NCBI RefSeq assembly: GCF_000003605.2
Contig: NW_003144288.1
Location: forward strand, 520,763-564,073
Direction of reading: 5' to 3'
DNA from: Saccoglossus kowalevskii
Lineage: Eukaryota > Hemichordata > Enteropneusta > Harrimaniidae
DNA length: 43,311 nucleotides
Part shown: one piece after another, positions 1 to 12,500 of the stretch
How the letters are laid out: each line of letters opens with the position of its first letter
How positions within the stretch are numbered: position 1 is the stretch's first letter
Notes under the pieces: model-generated
What the model was told of the DNA's origin: nothing
Seen by the model: only the letters and a program-made list of their open reading frames with translations
Databases searched by the model: none
Made by a program: the position numbers and the translations under genes

Positions 1-470
1 GTTATTACAAGTTTCATCTACAACAAATGACTTTGAAATGAAGTGGGCACGGCTACAAATACAACAAACTCTTCAACAGCGGTGCTAAGGAATTTGCATA
101 GATTTTGGTTAATTTTGAGTACCCATGTACAATTTCATGAATGAAATCATCTGAGACGCAGACTGACATTCAAAGATGATTTGACACATAAACAATGAGA
201 ATCTTTCCACACAGTTGAAAAGCAGTAGAATTGCTTGCAGTCATTGGTGCGCATTCTACTATGTTACAGAGATATGTTAGTAGTAGTTTTGCTTAGTCTT
301 TGACAGTGACAGTATATGCTATAGTAACAATGGAAAAGAATTAGTGATAATTATCAGTATTAGAATTAATTGACTAGGCAAGGCAGCGACAGTACAATGA
401 TGACAGGTGAATTGATTCCTGCAATTAGTTAAGTATTGCATCAGTATACACACTTATCCATTAGACTGTT
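1..470 (-). other. Probable SRRM2 3'UTR or further intron
   Basis: Downstream of the exon 13 stop. No AATAAA or ATTAAA was seen on the minus strand here, so the 3' end probably lies left of the window. No further RS coding sequence is visible. Confidence 0.5.
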
Positions 471-576
471 CTACCGTTGATGGTGACTGGGACTGCGGGA
501 ACGGTGTCTGCTGCTTCTGTGATGATATGGCGATCTGGAGCGGTGGCGGTAATAATCATGTCTTCTGTCTTGTGAA
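471..576 (-). CDS. SRRM2: SRRM2 exon 13 (RS-rich C-terminus, stop)
   Basis: 106 nt: one base completing Ser505 (AG|T), 34 codons and TAG at 473-471. It encodes SQDRRHDYYRHRSRSPYHHR and SSRHRSRSPSHHQR, unmistakably the RS style of the gene. The acceptor (CATTCTCATGGTCAAG) is moderate. The next AG downstream would put a stop in frame, so this AG is the only one that works. The stop codon lies inside a possible donor (ACG|GTAGAA), which would also be phase 2, so the gene may continue to the left. Confidence 0.82.
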
Positions 577-3500
577 CTTGACCATGAGAATGGAAGTAAG
601 ATTGGAGAATAAACAACAAACGGACAAGAAACACAGATAGTACAACAAAATAGATCAATAAATACATGATACTAATAATACCAATAAATAACATCTACTA
701 CTATACATGTATAACTGATTTGTCTCAGCCCCTCTTACAAGTATACCGATAAATTTAATTTGCACCTTAATTTTGAACATTTTGATGATTTTGCTCATTT
801 TTCCTGTAATATCGCAAGAACTGTATTCCCTGTGTTTGAATGCATGATATTTTTCCATTTTCAGAAGATTTAAGTGCGTTTGTCTCACACTGAAGGTTGT
901 ATTCAGAGAAAAAAACTTGGCTATTGCACTTCAAACAGAGGAAATACTGTTAATTTAGAGACTATCAGAGGGGTGAGCAAACTGTACACCTGAAAAAGAA
1001 AATGTAATATATATAATATTGGTCAACAGACATAATAATAAAACAAAGATTCCTTTTCAGTATTCCAGGCAGCATGTTCACGAAAATGAATCAATTATTA
1101 AGTTTACTGACTATATACAATGTATGAGATAAAATGTCATGTGTTCACAGAAAAAAATTTAAATGAAATATCAAAAAAAAGACAACAGTGAGGGTTCTCG
1201 CTCACAACTTGTCAAAAATTACCTTGTTATTCGCCTGGGTTCCAGATGACTTGGTGAATCTCGCCTTTTCCTTGGTGGTGACCAACTTTTCTCATCTTTT
1301 GGTGAAGTGGAGCTCTTTCTTGTCTTTTCGTGCACCCTAGATGGGCTGTAATTTGAGTAACTGGGACTTCGTCGATATCCACTATTTTGGGAGCGTGAAC
1401 GGCGATGTGGTGAATAACTTGATGAATGGCGTCTCTTTGAGGAGTGACTTCGTGATCTAGAACGTCTACGTGAATAACTGCGGGATCGTGATCGTCGTTT
1501 TGGACTGTGTGACCTATGTATAAGAAGTAGATTATTTCATGCTGAATGACACTCAACTCTGCTGTATTCACAACCTAAGCTTAATACTACAGAATCCTCA
1601 CTAAAAGTCACAACTTTGCAGCATACCAACCAAACAAGTCTTAGTGCATGCCTCTACTTAGTTTTCCAATTTGCGCATTTTCTTGGCTTGCTTAACACTG
1701 CATATTTCTATTTATTATGTCCAACTGTGAGTACTCCTAAATACTCTACTAACTTTCCACAACCTTACTTGTGTACCTAACTATGTTGCACTTAGTATGC
1801 TTAGCTCTCACATTCCTGCCTTTCTAACTCTGCGCATTATTTTACTTGCCTAACTTTGTGCATTCTTACATAGTACGCCTAACTCTACAGACTCCTACCT
1901 ATTTTGCGTAAATTAAGCAATTCTATAGAAATACTGTACCTCCTTCTCGGTGAGCGACTTCTGTCAGGAGATGACGATCGGCTGTAGCGTCGTCGTCTTG
2001 GTGAGGAGGACACTCTTGATTTCCTAGTCGACGATCTGGACTTTTTCTCCGGACTGCTACTCTTATGGTGCCTAAAAACAAAATAGTTTTATAATGTAGC
2101 GAGATCATTTGTTTATTGAATAGGTACATGTAAATCATTTTATTTATTCTCTCAGTTTCTCACTAACCTTTTTGGTGATCCATTACGTGATCGTCTGACT
2201 TCTGGTGATCGGCTTCTCGAGTGTGACCTGTCAGATTCAGAGCATGATCTGCGTCCTTTACCTTTTGATGATTTAGACTTGTGCCTTCTAACAGGACTGT
2301 GGGATCTATCAGAAGAAGATGACCGACTATCTCGTCTGCTTTTCTTTTTTGACGACCCCCTCGACTTTCTATGTCGAGAAGATGACCTGTGAATGTATGA
2401 ACATATTACTTGAAAGCAACAGGAAGGGGAATACTGTTGGGGTATTTTACTTCAGTATATTTGTAACACCCATTATCATATCATTTTGCATGTAAACCAC
2501 TAAATTACATGTAACATAAATTGAAATCTTGCAATAAAAAGGGGTATCCTGGACAAGAATGCTGCATATTCATAAGGAAGGCCATTGCCATTGGCCATTA
2601 TTCCTTCTTTAATGGTTGCAACTCTGGGAGGATATTTTGTGTTATTTTTCATACAAAATTTCGTGAAGATTATAGATAGAACCTAAATTCCTGATCCGAA
2701 AACCATAAATATCATTGTAGGAGTCAGTAAGAGGACAACTCAAGACTTACCCACTGGAGACATCACTGTTTGAGTCGTAGCTACTATCTGTTCCACTTCC
2801 AGATCCCGATGATTCATTCTTTCTATGATGCCTGTGTTTTCTGGCAGGAGAATAGCTGGGAGACCTAGAAAAAAAAATTGAAATTTTTACAAACTTCAGT
2901 TAAAAGTCAAAATTGTGTGAAGCAAGAGAATTCAAAGTAAATACTGAATAAAACTAGAACTGTAGTACAATACGAATGCAGCGTAACAATTACCTTTCAG
3001 CTGACTTTGCCTTTTCAGAAATACTTAATTTTTAAAGCTAATATCATTGTCATCAATTTATTTGTAGTACATTGTATTTACATAATTTAAGCTATTGATA
3101 TGACATATTTCGACAGATTACTTTGGTGGTTTTGAAAACAAGCTAAGTTAGCTTTTAAAAAAACCTGAAATTTAAAGCGAACGGGTTGTCATCAGTGTAC
3201 ACGTGGGAAGTCAGCCCCATTCGACGATAACAACACACGCTAAAAATGCAAAGGCTCATGGGTAGATGCTTATTTGTAAACAATGACATGCTATGGCCAT
3301 CTGACGCATGCGCAGGTGACGACTCCCGGCTTTAAGCTAAACGTTAAGTTTATCAACAGTACTGTTAATAAATCCGAAACTAGACTTACCTTTTGAGAAC
3401 TATATGGAAATACTGAATTAAATGCTCAGACAAATAAATCTGTCTTTAAAACGTGACAGTCTATTATCACAATTAAAATTGTTTTGAAACTTCAAAATTG

Positions 3501-6500
3501 TCATTACATAATTTTTTAATGTACAGTTTATTTCAAGAAATCTCACCTTTTGCGATGCTTGCGTTTTTCCTTATGCCGGCGTCTGGATGGACTGGATGAT
3601 CTAAGAACACACAGTATTGATAAGTGTCAGTATGCACTCGTTTTTTCACAATAAGATGATGTACTATTTGAAAGATGATGATAGCGTATTAAATACAACT
3701 GTATCATTAGCTACCATGTGGCATTTTAATGGGTAGTGCATGCACAAAGCAATAAAGTAACATGTACATATAATTATAGCTTTGATACAGGCATGCCCTT
3801 TATTACATCATACGGTTATATCAGCTTATCTTAAACAATGTTTGTGTACTTCCATATACAGATATATATTATTATTTTCTCTTTTTTTAAACTGCATATA
3901 CAGTTGAATGTTTGAAACTATTCAAAGACAAGCAACAAGGAAGGAATACGGTAGATGCAAGCTACTCACCGATGTTTTTTTCTTTTTCGAGAAGACTCCG
4001 ACGATCTATCATGAGAATCAACGAAATGATATGTACATTATATACCATGCTTGTAAAATGATATATAACTGAAAATGTCTCAAATCATAGTTTTAGCTTG
4101 TAGACATAACAGAAGTAACCATATACCACCAGGTTTGATAAGTAAAAGATGAGAACACCCAAAACGAGAGGCACACATATTTTAATACAAGGTGAACAAT
4201 GGAGTACATACAATGCGCCCCACTGCATATGTAGCCAAATGCATGTACTGATCTGAACAAAAAAATAAAATGAAGAGAGCACCAAAGCACCTAATTTAAT
4301 TTTAATGACATGAGCTGTATGTGGGGAAAACACAACAGGAAATGGTAAGGTTAACATAAGATCTAGTTGCATTGTCAGTAATGCGAGAATTCTTCTATTT
4401 TATTATTTTGTTTTTTATAAAAAGTCGCTACACATACGTGTACAATTACGAAAGGACTTTAACAGCATCAACAGCACAAAGCATAGCAATGCAACAGACA
4501 GAAATGGAACAACTAAAAAATTTATAATAATCATAATAATAAAGTGAAACCAAGAAAAGCATATGGGTGTGGTAGTGGGGATAAGGAGAGCCGAGATGCT
4601 ACCTAGCATGCAAGGATAGAATGAAAATGCGAGGACGGAGGGGTTTCATGGTGTTAGTCACAGGAGAGGTCAACTGCACGACCTTAAACAGTCAAATTTG
4701 AACAGGACAGCAGGATATGAGTGGTCAAATAAACAACAGGATAGACGATGACAAAGTTGAGTAGTAGTGAAAGAGGGAAAACATGCTACTGGCAGGGTTA
4801 TTTTTTTCTCTCTTTTTTTTTTTTTTTCAAATGCATTCCCGTCCTTTTCTTGATATGATGCTATGAATTAACACAGATTACATGATATGGTACCTGGATT
4901 TGGTAAATCACAAACACTTAGAGCATTACCTTGGAAAGAGAAATTAATGCCTGCTAAAATTTAAAGACTAAGCAATGAAGAGAAACGAAAAGAGATATCT
5001 TGGAGTTATTTTGGCTTTGTGGTTCAATTCCCTGATGTATATTTAAGAAAAAAAAATAAACACTTCTGTTGCTCCATGTGCAAGCAGATTTCATGAAATC
5101 AACATTAGTACATTGTTGCGGAACATGGAAAAAAAAAATTATGAAAACATACGGCTGAAGTACGGCTGCATAAAAAAATAACTTAGAAAAATAAACAAAA
5201 AGATAATCATGAGATGTATGTTATAGTTTGTTACATGTATGTAATGATTGGGAAAGAAATTAAATAAAGAATTGAGCAACAGTCTACATGCAGTGCTATT
5301 TTATACGTAAAATTCATTGTTTTGTTTTCTTGTCGACAAGGAAACCAGTATTTATGTAAAGCAGAACATTGATAGTAAAGTCTCACCATCAGCAGGCGGA
5401 AGGGTTGGTACACAAGTATATAGCAGAGGACACAAACTACAGAGGTTAGTGCTTACTTTTACCAATCCGCAGTCGTATTTCAACTTACCGGTCACGTTTG
5501 CGTTTGTGCGATTTTTTCTTCTTCTCTTTTCTGACTGGCGACTCACTAGCGGATCTGCGAGAGAACATTAATAGATCCTCAGCAGAGTCGGTTTTATAGA
5601 CGATACAGGACCACATAACAAAGATGATGACGTTAGAGAAAACAACTTAAATGTACAAGGCTAGAATAAATGATACCGTATAACATGCTTCTTTTCTGAC
5701 TCAATAAATTGACTATTCACCATAATAACAACAATTTGTACTGTTAAAAAAATAAATTTAACTTGAAGTTTGTCCTCTTGAATCAATAAAATTTCATTAA
5801 ATGGCACACACTGAGTTTGGTGTTTTGAAATGAGTAGAACTCGTGGCAAAAAACATACCAGGCTTACAGATATCATGAAAAAAAAGGCCTTAAAATCGAT
5901 TTAATAGAAGGTTTCACAAAAATAATGACAGAACAGTACATTTTTTTTCTTAAATAACAAGTTGAACAAATAAAGCCATTTTTACAGAGCCAGTATAAAC
6001 TACACAAGAACCATATACATACACAGTTAAAAATAACAGAACAACTGATCATTAGAATTATTATAATTATATCCACTTTATTTTTTTCTCCAGAATTCAT
6101 ATCCAAATGGTTTTCACCACAGTGGAAGGTAGTCCTTACCTAAGGCCTAGGTAGGCATTGGACGTATGTTAAAAAATAATCGCAGAATTAATAAAAAAAA
6201 TGTTATAACATATATTGGGTAAGTAGACAATGGTTGTGGAGTTAGAACATTTTTTTTTTAATAATAAGGGGATACATTGTGTGACCCTGGGTAATGTATT
6301 GGATATGTTGCCGGCAGAGGCTGAGGGGTTGAAAGTTGGCCATGTACAAGCAGTTAATCATAAAGAAATGTATTGCAACTTTTCATGGAAATAATCTCTA
6401 ACATGAAGAAACAACAACTCGAGAGATACAGTCGATATCATGGTATTTGTTGAGTCTAGTCACTAAAGGGATAAGTGTTGAAATGTTCTGTTTTGTAGTA

Positions 6501-9500
6501 ACAGTTTAAAGTCACATTTTGTAGTTGTTCACATAATAAATCCACATAATTGTCAATTTTCGACAAAAATTGTAAACAAGATTTGTAGCCAATAGGAAAT
6601 TATGTATTTTGGGTCAAAATTATCAAAAACAATATATAAATATACATGAAATGGGGCAACATTTTGCTTCAAATATTTTACTTAATTTTCATATGTCTAT
6701 GAATTCCAGTCAGTTTTTGCAGCCATGATGAAGCATGGTTCATAACGATTTAATAAATATGGGATCATGAAATTTGTCTTGAAAGAGGCAGGAAATGGAA
6801 TTATACAATTTTGAAAAGCAGAACAAAAATCCGGTTCCAACAATCAAGAAAAGCAGGACTGTGACAAATAAGTCTTTTTCAGTGTTGCTCGTGAAAAGTT
6901 CAAGGAATTTGGTTTGTAACAACTTTTTTAATGCAATTTTCTCTTCTAAGGACCATGATACAGCTGTATCTCAGCACTATAAACTGAAATTATTATTTAG
7001 AGAAATCAAATTTAAACTGGAAATGCAATTGTGTTAAAGCATGTGTAAATATGCAAAATGCTCTGATGGATATAACAGCTAAACCGGAATAAACTGGTTT
7101 AAACCAGCATTTGAAAAGTAAATGTATGTATATTTCAATATATGGAGTTTAGCCAAACCGGAATGAACTGGGACAAACCAGTGCTTGAATGATAAATGCA
7201 AATTTAATCCAACCTAGAATCTAGAGCCAGATTAATAATTAAATGCAGAACTGATGTAAATTTTATTGTTGTTTCTTCAGTTGGGAGACATTTTAACATG
7301 ATAATGAAATACAGAGTTAAAAACTTGGGAAGTACCTGAATGATAGCTGAAATGTACAAATGTATGTGATGTGTGACTGAACCTTTTATTTTAAGCTCCA
7401 AACCCAAGATGCACCAGCCAATATAGCATTAATTCACAGTCCCTCTATCAGGGACTGTGATTAATTCAATACTATGACATTTCGCAAAATATTTTGAATA
7501 TGTTATTGGCTGTTGCATGGTAAGTTCTAAATGAAAGCAAAAGTTACAAATGTATGAATGAGACAGCAAGCTTTAATTTCACTAAATGTGAGGGAAATTT
7601 TTTTCACAAATTTCAAAAATACACAAAGCACTTGTCAGATGTGTATATCAGACTAGCCACACTGGAAATCAACCTGAAATCATAGCTTGCTATCTACACC
7701 ATGTTATCGGCGGTTACACTGCGTAGACGTGTCCTCTACCATGCAGGCTATCCTATGTGAGTGCAAGAAGGCATGCTTGTCGAGTTCACCAGTGAAACAA
7801 ATATACAATACAACTATTTTCAAAACAGCGCTGCAAATTCACAATCTTGAGTGCAAATGAGTGTTAATTTTATTTTTAGAATTGTGAACGTCATCACAAT
7901 ACTTAGTTGAATAATTACACTAGGAATTAATATTTCTTAAGGTTAAAAAGACTGATAAAACTGCAACACTGTCAGATAACCTGTTGTAGTATCCTAGTGA
8001 ATAAAAGCTGTTTCATGCGACCCTGGTGCACTAAAAACACTTGTTGGAAGTTTACACAGGTACAGTATATCAGTCAGATGCTTTATCACAAAATACTTTT
8101 AATGGAGGAAAAAAAAGAAAGGGGGATGGACGATCAGTAAGTAGCAGCCTAGGGGGTACTTTCCGTCATATTCCAACGAATTATAAGAGGTCTTGAAAGA
8201 TTGAGCTACAGATCCTTACCTCTTTCGTATCCTGTTTTTCCGTTTTTTGCTGATTGTAAAATGACAGTCAAAGCAAATAGTATTAGGGCATGCATACTCA
8301 ATGGAGGTGATGCAAGACAAGAAAAAGGTGAAAGTAAAACAAAAAAAAACAAGGGTGTGTTAGTGAAATCGGCATTTTGTTTTATATTGGCATATATACC
8401 TGACCTGCATGTATAATGCCCCCTTGCTGATGCACAGGTCAATATCACTAATTGAAGGTAAATATGATGGGGAACAGGTAAACACAAGAACGATAATAGG
8501 TCAACTTACCGACTACGACCTCTACCAGACTTCTTCTTCTTACGTTTTGGTGGTGGAGATGGAGAATCACTTGGTTCACGGATTATACTACAGAGAAAAT
8601 AGTTCCATGTCAGTACTCGGTTGATAGTTCTAACAAAATACATCATTGTATCATGTTGTGAATTATAAATATCAAATGACAACTAGGAAAGGAAATATAA
8701 AATGTTTGACCTTTATTGGGTCAATGAGACTGTAATTTTATTAATTTTTTCAATCATGAAACTTAAATTCAGCATTTCCAAGTTCAGCAGACCATTGCCC
8801 AGTACCAATCAATTGCCTAGACGAGAGGTCAGACATGGGTCAAATTGCGTGAATATATTAAAATATGAAGACGCGCTAGTCAACATCGCAATGAATGTAC
8901 ATGTAGCGAATACACCACCGGTTGATAAAAGTGGTACTCTTTTTCAGGGACTTGTAAAAAGTCAGTCGTTTTTCGTCTTTTGAAAGGTGAGAACATGTGA
9001 ACAATAGAATTATAATCATGAACAATGAGCATCGGTTTACCCCGGTTAACCCTGGATATGTTGGTGGTGACCTTCAGGCGGCCAAGGAGCTTATCCTGAC
9101 TTCCCAGGTGTTTGCGGAGCCCCACGGAAAACCAAACAGTTTGATTATGGTCACTTCCCTTATATGTAACCACACGTGCGACTTGTACAGAGGCACACAT
9201 ATGACTTGTATGGAATCACACACGTGACAATGAAAGTGTGTTGTACCTGTACTGTTTCTTCTGCTCCTGTTCATCCTTAGCACGTTTGGATGAATCAAAT
9301 GCACTACCATCTTTGTATTCGTCACTGATTCCAAACGCTTCACGTAGTTTGGCATTCTTTTTCTCATTTGCTTCAGCCAGCTGGTGGGTCTCCGTCACAC
9401 TGCAAGTAACCATATTTAAAACAATATCAGTCATTAAACAGTCATCAAAACTGAAACAGACATTTAAATTATGCAAATCATATGCAAATTGGCTATAGAC

Positions 9501-12500
9501 AAACACAGTAAAGATGAAACAGAAACAAACGTGCATGGTTTTACAGCATGCGTAAAACTTTTGTCGTTGTACATATCAAAATGATGTGTCCTTGGATATT
9601 TTGAAAATAAACAGCTGACAATCGGCTAAAGGGAAACACCGACAGTTGTATACTAGAAGTGGATACACCGTGCTAAAATCACAATAGTTAACAATATAGT
9701 CTTGTGTGGAACAAAATTGTTGGCAGCTATACTATGCTACTGAATAGAACAAACAAATTTTAAAAAGCAAGTCACTAATATAGATACACCACAACCTTAT
9801 AAACTATGATAAATAAATACACCCTTGATGTGTACAAAGAGCACAATGCAGGTACAATATATTCTATTGATTGGATTTCAGGGTGTAACTACGATAATTG
9901 CATTTTTTATTGCCAACGGACGATCAGCGTTATGCATGTATTGCAATGATGATAATTCTTCGAGTTTTGATAAGGATTGCACATCCGATTCAAAGATAAG
10001 CCATGCAGAACTGCCTGATATAAATTACAAATTACACAGAGGTATTCATAAATTCACTCCAACAAACTGCCATATATTGTACCCGACTGTCTACACTCAG
10101 TGAACTCAGTGGAAATAAACATATCAGAATTGTTAATATAAAATACAATAGCAAGTAGTCATGGGACACCGAATGGCTCACCATATGCCTCAATTTGCCT
10201 TTGTGGGAAAGAAAAAAAAAATAGGTATAAAAGGCAAAACGGGAAGACATTAGTATACAATGTCTTTACACCGATTGTCAATATGATGTGGTTCTGTATG
10301 ATGCAAAGAAGACGGGAAAGAAGATGTCTGTCTGTTTGTTTACATGTTCGGAGCATATGATTGGTTAGTATTTTTTGATTTGATAATATAGCATGTTATA
10401 TAATGGATTATTATATATATTCATCATATGCACTTGAATACATGTGTACAATTGATACTGTAAACAGCCAAATTTTCGCTGCTTGGAATTCTCATGATTT
10501 GATAGTATTCAGGAAGAAAATTTCACAACATTTACTATGTTATAGGATCCCAGACAAATTCTGTGATTTTTTTAATGACTTGCAAAAATTGCGAAATTAA
10601 AGCATTTACAGTACCATACTCAAAGATGTTTGTTATAAAAAAAAGAAAAGCAGAAAATAATTATCAAATATTAATACAATTTTTTAACACACAACTGTAT
10701 CTTTCAAAATTTGAGTAGTGAAAATAAAATCCAACGAATATATTCGTTTTTCCCATGTTTTGCACTCTACTCATCAGGAATCAGTGAAAATAAACTCCAT
10801 AAAAAACACCCAAAAAGTCTTCTCAGCGACTATTAATTCCAGCTAAAATAAAGTTCTCACATTATTGCCTAATAGCTGCCTTCCTGACATGAATACCTTC
10901 CATACCCATCAATCATAATCGAACAACCCTTATCAATATCATTAATAACTTCACTGCTAATGGAGAACCATCAAAGAATGTTTTATAAACATGATATTCT
11001 TCAAACCTTTCATTTTAATGAAGAATATTTAGCAACATTAAAAACAATAAAAAAATATTTATTAAATATAAAGGGCACACTCCACATTAAGTGTGTATTG
11101 GTTTATCATTAGATACATACATGTACAAGCGAAAGCCACGTGAATTATTCATTGTTAATATACTGGACACTGAGGGCGCACTCCACACTAAGTGTGTATT
11201 GGTTTATCATTTGGTACATACAAGTGAAAGTTATGTGAATTATTTGATATTGAAATAGTTGACAATGAGGGCGCACTCCATACTGTATAGTTTATCATTT
11301 ACACACTAGTGAAAAATAGCTACAACTGTATTATTCATGACTGCAATAAAAAGATACATGTACATAATTTATCAAAAAAACAGAATGCTTTGATAAACGC
11401 AAGACCTCTGCGAGGAATGGCCGCTTTCTCATTAATTGTAGCAATTTCATTTGTTGATACATGTACATGCATCTCGGGGTCAGTTTGGTGAAATTGAGCA
11501 ATCCATCCGAGACGAAAATATCAAAGATATTAATTATGCCAATCATGTACATATACATGTGTACCTTTAAATATTGCATGAGAACCCTGAGAATGTACTG
11601 AAAAACACTGAATAGCAGAAATTTTCCAATCACTTCAGAAATTTGTATCATTACTTGTCATTGAGGATGAAAACGGGATAGCAATGAGGATGGCATTCCT
11701 CAATACAAGAAACAGACCACAATTAAAAAACAGTATTGAGCTCCATGGCTTCAAAAATTGAACATATACAGTTATAAAAATACCACTACTATGTCAACAC
11801 TGCTAATAATAAACAATATACTAAAGCTTATAATTGCTTTGACCAGCAGAAGTAACATCAGTTATCGTCTAATAGCTGCCACCCCTACTTTGAAATGGAT
11901 TGATCCAATACCACGCAACCATAATGGAATAACCCTGGTCAATATCATCAATAACTCACAACTAATGGAGAGCTGACAAAAGCATTTTATTAACAAGACG
12001 TCATTCTTCAAACCATTCATTTTAATGAAGCATATTTTTTCACACATGAGATGGAGAAGGTACCGCAGCAACAAATTACACGAACAATAAAAAATATTTT
12101 CATTTGCCAAAGGAAGGCATAAAAAAGGATTTTGAGCTTTTACCGGTGGTAAAAACCGAGCTCTTTTCTAAATTAAGTCTCTAGGTTTCAGCATAAAAAT
12201 TAATTCTGCTGTAAAAGTAGCAGTCCTTTCATCAACTACATAAAATCGATGACCATATTACCTGTAAAATGTCAATATTAGAAAAGTAATCACAATTTAT
12301 GTTGTCATAAAACAGACTGTGGATGTTCAATTTTAAAAAATAATTGCACACAGTTTTTAGTTAAATATTGCCACCATCTGGAAATTGGACAAACAAGTTA
12401 ATAGTACCGGAGAAACTAACATGAACAGCACAGCATACTTATTTATCAAAACAGTTGTAATTAACGTTTAAAACAAATTACACTTGTTATCAACATTCCC

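Larger units (their letters stand above)
5555..8219 (-). other. SRRM2 intron 5 (2.7 kb)
   Basis: Bounded by GTAAGG at 8219 and TTCTCTCGCAG at 5555. It holds a strong hairpin (7428-7465) and a duplicated AAACCGGAAT-containing motif (7076-7199). No other exon with RS or KR coding character was found. Confidence 0.8.

Noticed and set aside
1227-1571. 114-codon minus-strand ORF
   Set aside because: Shadow of SRRM2 exon 12 in the wrong frame. The RS-rich frame with proper splice sites is the coding one.
4085-4609. Hydrophobic minus-strand ORFs in intron 6
   Set aside because: AT-rich intron translation with no family similarity and no matching splice sites in frame.
5030-5042. GGTTCAATTCC, matching a tRNA B box
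   Set aside because: No A box or cloverleaf with paired acceptor stem can be built upstream. Treated as chance.
5387-5436. 50-nt segment with good acceptor (CTCTGTAG) and donor (GATG|GTGAGA) in intron 6
   Set aside because: Its length breaks the frame and its sequence (CPLLYTCVPTLPPAD) is unlike the gene. It is kept only as a cryptic splice pair.
5352-5571. ORFs on both strands over exon 6
   Set aside because: Out-of-frame shadows of the 66-nt exon 6.
11073-11310. Repeats considered as a CRISPR array
   Set aside because: Units are 95-101 bp of continuous similarity without unique spacers, in eukaryotic DNA. They are ordinary tandem repeats.
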